From positions 1 to 33,678 of the forward strand of contig WBUO01000020.1 of the NCBI GenBank assembly GCA_008933675.1: 33,678 nt of DNA, in the 5' to 3' direction. This DNA is from Dechloromonas sp. Lineage in GTDB: Bacteria > Pseudomonadota > Gammaproteobacteria > Burkholderiales > Rhodocyclaceae. Of this stretch, positions 17,898 to 24,480 are shown piece after piece; the stretch's first letter is position 1; each line of letters starts with the position of its first letter. The notes beneath the pieces are model-generated. The model worked only from the letters and a program-made list of their open reading frames with translations. It was not told where the DNA came from and did no database searches. A program made the translations under genes and the position numbers.

Positions 17898-18692
17898 TCA
17901 GGAAGATTCCCAATCGTGCACATGCAGATGGGCATGTGCCTGCGCACCATGACGATGCCGGTGGCGATGGGCCAGACCGGCGGCCTGCAGCAGCTCGAGA
18001 TCGCGCAGTGCGGGCAGCAGCGGACCGTCGTAGCAAAGCCGCCCGCGTGCATCGAGGATCAGTGCGCGCTCGCCCAGTTCGGCGGCCAGACTCAGGTTGT
18101 GCGTACTGGCCAGGATGGTCCGCCCGGAGTCGAGCAAGGTGTCGATCAACCAGCCAACAGTCGCAGGATCGAGCGAAGCGCTGGGTTCGTCGAGCGCCAG
18201 GAAGTGCGGATCGAGGACGAGCAGGCAGGCCAGGGCAACTTTCTGCTTCTGCCCTCCGGAGAGCGTAAAAGGCGCTTCGTCGAGCAACTCGTCCAACCCC
18301 AGCTCTTCCGCCCAGTGCGCCAGACGGGCTTCACCATCAGGCAGACCGAGCTGTCTCGGGCCGTAGGCAATTTCCTCGCGTACCGTCGGGTTGAACAGCA
18401 TCGCTTCGGGATGCTGGAAGAGCAGGACATTGGCCTGCCGGAAAGCCCGGGCAAAATCGCGCTGGCGCAGCCGCTCGGTCGACAGCGGCTGCCCCTGCCA
18501 GCGGATGTTCCCGCTCCCGGGCGCCATCAGCCCGTTGGCGAGGCGCAGCAGCGTCGATTTTCCGGCACCGTTGGGGCCGAGCAGAACGACCTTTTCGCCC
18601 TGCTCGATGCGGAAACTCAGATCGGCAAAGACGGCCCGTCCATCGGGCCATGCATAGGAGACACCGGCAAACTCGAGCAGTGCCTCAGACAT
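17898..18692 (-). CDS. nikO: NikO, ATPase of the ECF-type nickel transporter, with His-rich tail
   Basis: ABC ATPase energising nickel uptake, 264 aa from the ATG at 18692. Seen: Walker A GPNGAGKST at 39-47, Q-loop Gln93, signature LSGGQ at 144-148, Walker B FLALDEP at 165-171, and the switch His in STHNL. After the ABC core, residues 242-259 hold eight His at every second position in two runs of four (HRHRHRH and HAHLHVH), then DWESS. Such a tail should bind Ni or Co in the cytoplasm. It overlaps nikQ by 8 bp. Called Nik rather than Cbi because nikK and nikL lie in the same operon and nikR nearby; cobalt remains possible. Confidence 0.9.
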   Translation of the reverse strand: MSEALLEFAGVSYAWPDGRAVFADLSFRIEQGEKVVLLGPNGAGKSTLLRLANGLMAPGSGNIRWQGQPLSTERLRQRDFARAFRQANVLLFQHPEAMLFNPTVREEIAYGPRQLGLPDGEARLAHWAEELGLDELLDEAPFTLSGGQKQKVALACLLVLDPHFLALDEPSASLDPATVGWLIDTLLDSGRTILASTHNLSLAAELGERALILDARGRLCYDGPLLPALRDLELLQAAGLAHRHRHRHGAQAHAHLHVHDWESS

Positions 18693-19239
18693 CGAAAGCA
18701 CCTCGCGAACGCATCGCCTGCGCCGTCTGCTCGGCACTTTGCAGCGACTTGTCGAGCAGCGCACTTCCCTGAGCACCGGCATGCCGCAACAACGTCGCCG
18801 GTCGTGGCGGCAACGGATTGCGGCTCCGGAAGGCCAGCCGGAAATCGTCGAGCAGGCGGCGGTAGACAGCAATCTGGCCGACGGCCAGCGTGGCGATCAT
18901 CGACAGCAGCGGCCAGCCGGCCAGGGCTGCGAGCGGCTTGCCGCGCTCGACCAGCCAGAAGCCGAGAAAGACCAGCAACAGCACACGCAGATTGATCAGG
19001 AGCAGCGCATCCAGCACGGCTTTCCCTTGCCACCCGGCGACGATGACGTAGGCCAGACTGACCCCGGCATTGAACAGCAGCAGCGCCAGCACGGCCCGCC
19101 TGAGCAAGCGCCAGCGCAGGGAGCCGGCAGCAAGCAGCGCGCCGGCCAGGGCGAGCGCGAGGATGAGCGGTTGGTGTACAAAGCCGATACCGATCACGGC
19201 GACCAGATAGGCCAGCAAGCAGGCACGAGAACGGGTCAC
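18685..19239 (-). CDS. nikQ: NikQ, transmembrane coupling subunit (EcfT) of the nickel transporter
   Basis: Integral membrane protein joining the ATPase NikO to the metal-binding NikM. It has 184 aa, somewhat shorter than usual for CbiQ/NikQ (about 220-250), with roughly five hydrophobic helices (for example LLAYLVAVIGIGF and LRVLLLVFLGFWLV). Near the C-terminus AEQTAQAMRSRGAF fits the EcfT coupling motif with the conserved Arg-Gly that docks on the ATPase. It overlaps nikM by 4 bp and nikO by 8 bp. Confidence 0.85.
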   Translation of the reverse strand: MTRSRACLLAYLVAVIGIGFVHQPLILALALAGALLAAGSLRWRLLRRAVLALLLFNAGVSLAYVIVAGWQGKAVLDALLLINLRVLLLVFLGFWLVERGKPLAALAGWPLLSMIATLAVGQIAVYRRLLDDFRLAFRSRNPLPPRPATLLRHAGAQGSALLDKSLQSAEQTAQAMRSRGAFDV

Positions 19240-19880
19240 CCGGCAACCCAGCCTTTCCGCCGGGCATGGCGCCAGACCAGCACGGTCAGCGCCGCTTCGC
19301 CAAGCCCGATCAGCAGGTGCGGCAGCAGCACGGCAGGAACGGTGATTTCCGGTCCGAGCGGGAAGAACAGCGGCGTACCGTCCTCCCGGTGGGCGATGCT
19401 CGGCTGGATACCGAGCACCAGCGCGACGATCAGCGCTGAAACCTGCAGCGAGACGAAAGCCGCCAGAGCCACGGCCACCGTATCACCGGCACCGGCCAGC
19501 AGGCGGCGCAGGGCAACGGCAACGACGGCACCGACCAGGCCGAGCGCCAGCGCATTGACGCCGAGTGCGGTAATGCCACCGGCCCCGAACAGCAATGCCT
19601 GCAGCAGCAGGACACCGCTGTAGGCGAGAAAGGCCAGGCGAACGCCGAAAACCAGCGCCAGTACCGCAACACCCAGCGCATGCCCGGACGTCCCTCCGGG
19701 CAGCGGCAACATGATCAGTCCGAGCGCGTAGGCCAGCGCCGTCAGCATCGCCAGTCGCGGCACCAGCGTTTCGTCGAGTCGGCGGGCCAGTCCACGCCCG
19801 GCCCAGGCCCAGGCGACCGCGGCCACGCCCCAGGCGGGCAGATAGGTCTGCGGGGAGAGGAAACCGTCGGGAATATGCAT
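19236..19880 (-). CDS. nikM: NikM, metal-binding S component of the nickel transporter
   Basis: Membrane protein that captures Ni2+ outside and passes it inward. 214 aa; begins with the family signature MHIPDGFL, whose Met1 amine and His2 are metal ligands in the known NikM structure. His67 in PLPGGTSGHALG is the third known ligand position and is present. Six or seven hydrophobic helices follow. No nikN is seen; in this type nikK and nikL replace it. It begins 10 bp after the barrel gene and overlaps nikQ. Confidence 0.92.
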   Translation of the reverse strand: MHIPDGFLSPQTYLPAWGVAAVAWAWAGRGLARRLDETLVPRLAMLTALAYALGLIMLPLPGGTSGHALGVAVLALVFGVRLAFLAYSGVLLLQALLFGAGGITALGVNALALGLVGAVVAVALRRLLAGAGDTVAVALAAFVSLQVSALIVALVLGIQPSIAHREDGTPLFFPLGPEITVPAVLLPHLLIGLGEAALTVLVWRHARRKGWVAG

Positions 19881-19889
19881 CGATCAGGT

Positions 19890-20879
19890 TCAGAACATCA
19901 GCGAAGCGGAGAATATCAGCCGGTATTTCTCCTTGCCCTCAGCTCCCTGCTGGGTGCTCGATTCGTTGAGCCGCGTCCATACCGGTTTCTTGATACCCAG
20001 GGCGAAGCTCGCATTGTGCCAGTAGGCACGCACCCCGGGCACCAGATAGACCATGCGGCCGCCGGTACCCCGTTCGCCGATGCCATCGACGACATCCCGG
20101 CCCAGCGCCAGGTACTGGACCTCCAGCACCGGATCGAGGCGAAAAGCCTGCTCGGCAAGCGTCAGCGCCCGCCAGGACAGCGCCGCGTTGAGGCGATTCT
20201 CGGCGCCGAACCGGACGCGCTCGCCGCTATCGTAGGTGTAGGGCTGGAAGCGGAAGGTCGACGCCTCCAGGCTGAGGGTCAGCGTCTGGCTGAGCATCTT
20301 GCTGGCGGTAACGCCGAGCGTCCACGCAGGCCGGCCGAAACCGAGCGACTTGCCGGGGTCGATCGAGCCGTCGCCGAGACGATGATTGGGAGCACCGGTC
20401 GGCAGCGTGGCCCCGGCGAAGACGCTGAAATGCCAGTCTTCGAGATCATCCAGGCTCTCGTTGGCCGGGGTCAGGCGCCAGCCATCCTGATCGAGCTTGA
20501 AGCCGACCTGGCCCATCAGCGAAGCGTCAGCCCAGCCGCGCGAATCGAGCCCGCCGGACTGCTCGACCTTGGTGTTGTGCGGCACGAACAGGTAGGCCGA
20601 GAACCATGGCGTGACGCCGTAGCCGAGACCGAGCATGGTGAAACGCGCGTAATCGGCATTCGGCTCGGCCCAGTCGTATTTCTTGAAGCGCGCCTGGTCG
20701 ACCTTCAGGTAGGCGAGCATGCCGCCCTCCGGCAGCACCGACGAAGCCGCCGACTCGATTGGCGCCCCCGGCCCCTGCAGACCGACCGCACCGACGCCGG
20801 CGACGCCGTGGTGAGCCAGCGCCGGCGGCGCCAGAAAGGCCGTGAGCAAGGCGCCGGCACGCAAGATGGATGGGTTCAT
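19890..20879 (-). CDS. Outer-membrane beta-barrel protein in the nik operon
   Basis: 329 aa from the ATG at 20879, chosen because GGGGAGGA lies 6 bases before it. A signal peptide (LLTAFLAPPALA) ends before HHGVAGVG. The rest is made of alternating strands with many aromatic residues, and ends in Phe (FSASLMF), as outer-membrane barrels do. It most resembles the MetA/phenol-degradation transporter-like group (PF13557). In TonB-less form it could be the outer-membrane port for nickel. There is no TonB box or plug domain visible. Function is inferred only from position between nikL and nikM. Confidence 0.75.
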   Translation of the reverse strand: MNPSILRAGALLTAFLAPPALAHHGVAGVGAVGLQGPGAPIESAASSVLPEGGMLAYLKVDQARFKKYDWAEPNADYARFTMLGLGYGVTPWFSAYLFVPHNTKVEQSGGLDSRGWADASLMGQVGFKLDQDGWRLTPANESLDDLEDWHFSVFAGATLPTGAPNHRLGDGSIDPGKSLGFGRPAWTLGVTASKMLSQTLTLSLEASTFRFQPYTYDSGERVRFGAENRLNAALSWRALTLAEQAFRLDPVLEVQYLALGRDVVDGIGERGTGGRMVYLVPGVRAYWHNASFALGIKKPVWTRLNESSTQQGAEGKEKYRLIFSASLMF

Positions 20880-21298
20880 CGTCTTTTCCTCCCCAGATAA
20901 AGCTGCCACAGCCCGAACAGGCCGAAAATCGTTCCCAGTCCGCCGAGCCAGAGTGCCGCGCGCGGCGTTTCAGCGGCGGGGGCCGTCACCGCCAGCTCGC
21001 CGGAAATTGCCGAAACCGGCCGGTCAACGCCATGACCGTCGCCGGACCAGGCTTTCAGGCGCCATTCGGTACGACCATCGGCGACGAAGGCGATGCGGCC
21101 GGCCGCATCAGTACGGCCGACCTGGCCGGGCGTCTCGCTGCCGGCCGGATAGAGTTCGTAGGCTTCAAAGGCAAAGGGCTGGCCGTCTGCGTAACGCAGC
21201 GTGAGCACCGTTGCGGTCGTGCCGGCGGTATCGACCTGGACTTCGTGGGCCATCACCACGCCGGCGGCGAAGAGTCCTGCAGCAAGCAGGCGTTTCAT
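20876..21298 (-). CDS. nikL: NikL, membrane-anchored accessory subunit of the nickel transporter
   Basis: 140 aa. Signal peptide MKRLLAAGLFAAGVVMA, then a mature region starting HEVQVDT with a small beta-sandwich of carboxypeptidase-regulatory type (LRYADGQPFAFEAYELY, GRTDAAGRIAF), and a C-terminal membrane helix (LWLGGLGTIFGLFGLWQLYL) followed by RKRR. This layout matches NikL of NikKLMQO systems: a periplasmic domain anchored near NikM. Overlaps nikK and the barrel gene by 4 bp each. Confidence 0.8.
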   Translation of the reverse strand: MKRLLAAGLFAAGVVMAHEVQVDTAGTTATVLTLRYADGQPFAFEAYELYPAGSETPGQVGRTDAAGRIAFVADGRTEWRLKAWSGDGHGVDRPVSAISGELAVTAPAAETPRAALWLGGLGTIFGLFGLWQLYLGRKRR

Positions 21299-21987
21299 CG
21301 GGCAATCTCGAACTGCAGCGTCGCGCTGCGCAACGAACGGTCGGCCTTGCCGTCGGCAAGCGGTGTCTCCAGGGTCGTCGTGATCAGCTGGACACCGGCA
21401 TGGCGCAAACGGATCGCGATGCGCCCGTCGGCACCGCTGACACCGCGGGTGTCGTCACCGTAGGCCACCGGCACGCCGGCCACCGGCTTGCCGTCGTCGG
21501 TGACCAGCAGATTCAGCTTGTCGCCGCTGGCCAGCGTCAGCGGATCGCGCAGCGGCGTGATCTCCAGCCCCTGGCCGAGCGGCTGGCCGGCTGCCGGAAT
21601 CCAGCGCCCGAGGCGCTTCACCGATTCGGCCGAATGCCAGCTGCGCAGCACGCCGCTGATCCCGGTCTTCGGTACATTCTTCGTGTCCCAGGCCGTCTTC
21701 GTCCAGTAACCAGAGACGTGATGCACCTGCAGCACCGCACAACCGCCGGCCAGGCGCACCGGCGATGTCAGCGGAATCGTCAGCGACCGCTGCCTGCCGT
21801 CGCCATCCAGACAGCGCGCCCCGACCACCCGCGCCGCGTCGTAGGCAACGGTCTCGGCACCTTCATGGGCCGAATGCCGGTGCCCCTGAAGGAGCAGGAC
21901 GGCATCGCCGTCGGGCTCCAGCCAGAGGTCGTGGGAGAAGGCAGGGGGAGAGAGCAGGAGGGCGGCAAGCAACAGGTTGCAACGCAT
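21295..21987 (-). CDS. nikK: NikK, periplasmic DUF4198-type nickel uptake protein
   Basis: 230 aa, first gene of the nickel uptake operon. Signal peptide with cleavage after PPAFS, giving a mature N-terminus HDLWLEPDGD, the hallmark of DUF4198 proteins. Further His are at GHRHSAHEG and QVHHVSG. The C-terminal part has a second beta-sandwich (GKPVAGVPVAYGDDTRGVSGADGRI). In NikKLMQO transporters NikK is thought to gather nickel in the periplasm. The NikR-like dyad lies 17 bp upstream of the ATG. Confidence 0.82.
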   Translation of the reverse strand: MRCNLLLAALLLSPPAFSHDLWLEPDGDAVLLLQGHRHSAHEGAETVAYDAARVVGARCLDGDGRQRSLTIPLTSPVRLAGGCAVLQVHHVSGYWTKTAWDTKNVPKTGISGVLRSWHSAESVKRLGRWIPAAGQPLGQGLEITPLRDPLTLASGDKLNLLVTDDGKPVAGVPVAYGDDTRGVSGADGRIAIRLRHAGVQLITTTLETPLADGKADRSLRSATLQFEIAR

Positions 21988-22003
21988 GGGTTCGGGCGGG
22001 CGT

Positions 22004-22028
22004 TATGAAGTAGTTAACAATCTTCATA
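22004..22028 (-). promoter_or_regulatory. Candidate NikR operator over the nikK promoter
   Basis: Perfect 7-bp inverted repeat TATGAAG / CTTCATA (22004-22010 and 22022-22028) with an 11-base spacer. It resembles the E. coli NikR site GTATGA-N16-TCATAC but its spacer is one base shorter. On the minus strand TTGTAT (22031-22026) and TCATAA (22008-22003), 17 bases apart, could be the -35 and -10 of nikK, so bound NikR would block the promoter. The spacing difference is a caution. Confidence 0.55.
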
Positions 22029-22098
22029 CAAAATCCATGCCCGGACAATAAGTCATTGTGCGTACGGGTATTACGCTTTGCCGCGATGCGCCAAGTGA

Positions 22099-23463
22099 TC
22101 AGTTACTTTCCACCGGAAGTGCAAGAATGAATTCCGCTCCGCCTTCCGGACGGTTGTGTACCGACAGGCTGCCGCCATGGCGCTCGACGATGCCGTAGCT
22201 GATCGACAACCCCAGGCCGGTACCCTGACCAACCGGCTTGGTGGTGAAGAAGGGTTCGAACACATGTGCAAGATTGACCTCGGGGATACCCGGACCATTG
22301 TCGGCAAAACGCAGTCGGACCGAGCCATCGGCCAGCTGCCCCTGAATCAGCAATTTCGGGTTGGCCCTGTCCTTGGTGGCATCGCAGGCGTTCTGCACCA
22401 GATTCATCACCACCTGCTGCAGTTGCCCGGAAGAACCCCGGCAACGCAGGCGCTCCGGCAGCTCCAGATCGACGGCAAACTTGCCGGGAGCGCTCTGGGT
22501 GACCCAGCGGACCGAGCGCTCCAGCACCTCGTTGAGGTCGACCGCCTCGGGCGCGGCCTTGTCCACCGCGGAAAAGCGCTTCAGCGCATCGACGATGTCG
22601 CGTGTGCGCTCCGCGCCTTCGATCATGCCGTCGATCAGATGCGGCATGTCGGCGAGGATGCGGTCGATGCGCAGTTCCTGGCGCAGCGCCGGCAATCCGT
22701 CGCTGTGCCCGGCATGCACCGCATCCAGATAGTTGCCGAGGCGACCGGCGTAGCGCTTCAGCGACAGCACGTTGCCAAGCACGAAGCTGATCGGGTTGTT
22801 CAACTCATGGGCAACGCCGGCCACCAGGCGGCCGAGCGAAACCATCTTCTCGGCATGCAGCAGCTGGCTCTGCGTGCGCTTCAGATCGTCATGCGCCTGG
22901 CGCAGCGCCTGGTAGGCCTTGCGCAATTCGCCGACCGGCCGGCCGGTGACGACCATGCCCATCAGCTTGCCGGTCTGCGATACGCGCGGCGTGCAGTTCA
23001 TCGAAACCGGCACCGTCGAACCGTCGCCGGCACGCAGGAAGAACTCGCAATCGTGCACACCGTCGCGGCCGAAGCGGGCGAACACGTCCCGGGCGCGGGC
23101 CCGTTCGACCTCGTCGGCGAACAGGCTGAACACCGGCGTATGTTCGAGTGCAGTGGCTTCCTTGCCGGCGAAGTGACAGAGCGAACTGTTGACCTCCTCG
23201 ATCAGGCCGTTGCGGTCACAGACGATCAGGATGTCCGACATCGATGCGAGGACGCTCTCGATGAACTGATGCGACTCCTCGAGCGCAGCGTTCTTTTCCT
23301 CGAGGGCGACTTCGTATTGCAGGAGGTCGTTGTAGACCTCGTCCATCTTCTGGATCACTTCGATCCAGGCCTGTTCGCCGAGCGCCTCGGAGGCGCCGCC
23401 AGGCAGGTTGCTAGCGGGCCGGCCGGTAGTGGACATGGGCTTGGCCGTGTTCGTCGTGGGCAT
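22099..23463 (-). CDS. hoxJ: HoxJ/HupT, PAS-containing histidine kinase of the hydrogen sensor
   Basis: 454 aa cytoplasmic kinase. Seen: an N-terminal coiled region to residue 65; a PAS domain at about 66-175 (SDILIVCDRNGLIEEVNSSL); the phosphoacceptor His219 in AGVAHELNNPISFVLGN, a form typical of HupT/HoxJ; and ATPase boxes NLVQNACDAT (354-363), DNGPGIP and GTGLGLS. No membrane segment, as expected for a partner of the soluble HoxBC sensor. It starts inside nikR (53 bp overlap, 26 bp if the second Met is used), so the two are co-translated. The partner HoxA lies 8.5 kb away. Another PAS kinase is possible but the H-box and neighbourhood favour HoxJ. Confidence 0.82.
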   Translation of the reverse strand: MPTTNTAKPMSTTGRPASNLPGGASEALGEQAWIEVIQKMDEVYNDLLQYEVALEEKNAALEESHQFIESVLASMSDILIVCDRNGLIEEVNSSLCHFAGKEATALEHTPVFSLFADEVERARARDVFARFGRDGVHDCEFFLRAGDGSTVPVSMNCTPRVSQTGKLMGMVVTGRPVGELRKAYQALRQAHDDLKRTQSQLLHAEKMVSLGRLVAGVAHELNNPISFVLGNVLSLKRYAGRLGNYLDAVHAGHSDGLPALRQELRIDRILADMPHLIDGMIEGAERTRDIVDALKRFSAVDKAAPEAVDLNEVLERSVRWVTQSAPGKFAVDLELPERLRCRGSSGQLQQVVMNLVQNACDATKDRANPKLLIQGQLADGSVRLRFADNGPGIPEVNLAHVFEPFFTTKPVGQGTGLGLSISYGIVERHGGSLSVHNRPEGGAEFILALPVESN

Positions 23464-23875
23464 GGTGTCGCTCGGCTTCGAGGGCGATCATGTTGAGCTT
23501 GCCGTGACGGACGCCGCGCTCGGCGATCAGGGCCTCGGCAAACTGCCGCACCTGGGCGGTCGCCCCCTTGAGGATCACCGTTTCCAGACAGTTGTCGTGA
23601 TCGAGGTGGGTGTGCATGGCCGCCACTGTCAGATCGTGATGGTCGTGCTGCAGGCCGGTCAAGCGTTCGGCCAGCTCACGCTCGTGGTGGTTGTAGATAT
23701 AGGAGAGATTGGCAACGCAGTGACCGGACGGCGGATCACGCTGGCGGTCGCTCTCGATGGCGCCACGGATCAAGTCGCGCACCGCTTCCGATCGATTGAC
23801 GTAACCGCGTGCGGCAATCAGCTCGTCGAACTGGTGGGCCAGCGACTCATCGAGTGAAATGGTGAAACGTTCCAT
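23411..23875 (-). CDS. nikR: NikR, nickel-responsive repressor, with His-rich tail
   Basis: 154 aa. N-terminal ribbon-helix-helix (MERFTISLDESLAHQFDELI, then NRSEAVRDLIRGA) and C-terminal ACT-like nickel-binding domain. The four ligands known from E. coli (His76, His87, His89, Cys95) are all present one position later: His77, His88, His90, Cys96 in MHTHLDHDNCLE. Beyond the usual end (GVRHGKL...) is a tail of about 20 residues with six His (137-149, HHAHDEHGQAHVH). GGAG lies 8 bases before the ATG. Likely represses the nik operon when nickel is plentiful. Confidence 0.95.
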   Translation of the reverse strand: MERFTISLDESLAHQFDELIAARGYVNRSEAVRDLIRGAIESDRQRDPPSGHCVANLSYIYNHHERELAERLTGLQHDHHDLTVAAMHTHLDHDNCLETVILKGATAQVRQFAEALIAERGVRHGKLNMIALEAERHHAHDEHGQAHVHYRPAR

Positions 23876-23946
23876 CGTTCAAGCTCCAGGCAGACAGGCT
23901 TTCAACAATGCCGGCAATCGCGTCGGCATGCAACCTGCCGCAACCT

Positions 23947-24396
23947 TCAAACCAATTGACTGGCCGGCCGCAACGGGAACAGCTGCGTCAGTTCGCCGGG
24001 GCCCAGCAGCAAATCGGCCAGGGTGTAGCGGTCGAGCACGGCGAACATCGCCGCCAGCGCCTCGTCGAGGATGGGCGGCAACCGGCAGGCGGCATGGATC
24101 TGGCACTGGCTGCCAGTGGCGAAGCACTCGACCAGCGCGAAATCATTTTCCGTCTGGCGGATGACCTCGCCCAGCCGGATTTCGGCTGGTGCCCTGCCGA
24201 GGCGGATGCCACCGCCCTTGCCGCGGACGGTTTCGATATGACCGAGGCGACCGAGCAGGTTCACCACCTTGGTCAGGTGATTCAACGAAATATCGTAGGC
24301 GCCGGCGATTTCGCCGATGGTGGCGAGACGCTCGCCATGCACGCCGAGATACATCAGCACGCGCAGGCTGTAATCGGAAAAGCTGCTCAGTCGCAT
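23947..24396 (-). CDS. nsrR: NsrR-type Rrf2 regulator with iron-sulfur cluster cysteines
   Basis: 149 aa cytoplasmic regulator; NsrR senses nitric oxide by a [Fe-S] cluster. Seen: MRLSSFSDYSLRVLMYL, typical of NsrR, a winged helix with ISLNHLTKVVNLLGRLGHIETVRGKGGGIRLG, and three cysteines Cys91, Cys98 and Cys104 (CX6CX5C). It is divergent from ccoG and 71 bp upstream of nikR, with no terminator between, so nsrR-nikR-hoxJ could be one transcript. Another Rrf2 member (e.g. IscR or RsrR) is less likely from the N-terminus. Confidence 0.88.
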   Translation of the reverse strand: MRLSSFSDYSLRVLMYLGVHGERLATIGEIAGAYDISLNHLTKVVNLLGRLGHIETVRGKGGGIRLGRAPAEIRLGEVIRQTENDFALVECFATGSQCQIHAACRLPPILDEALAAMFAVLDRYTLADLLLGPGELTQLFPLRPASQLV

Positions 24397-24444
24397 TGCA
24401 CCTTCAAGCGGTTCGTTGTTAGGATAAGCTGCAAATATTATGCA

Positions 24445-24453
24445 TGTTATAAA
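24445..24453 (+). promoter_or_regulatory. Extended -10 promoter for ccoG
   Basis: TG-T-TATAAA is an extended -10 element about 28 bases before the ccoG ATG; no -35 is seen. Just upstream, two TGCA half-sites (24430-24433 and 24441-24444) flank an AT-rich core and could be a site for the divergent NsrR, but the symmetry is incomplete. Confidence 0.4.
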
Positions 24454-24480
24454 CCCGGCAGCAGAGACCCTGGCAGCATC

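Noticed and set aside
17898-19880. Reading the transporter as cobalt-specific CbiMQO
   Set aside because: nikK and nikL homologues replace CbiN, nikR is adjacent and hydrogenase genes are near; nickel is the better reading, though cobalt transport is not excluded.
24430-24444. NsrR operator between nsrR and ccoG
   Set aside because: Two TGCA half-sites exist but the 15-bp core is not symmetric, so it is mentioned only as a possibility with the promoter.
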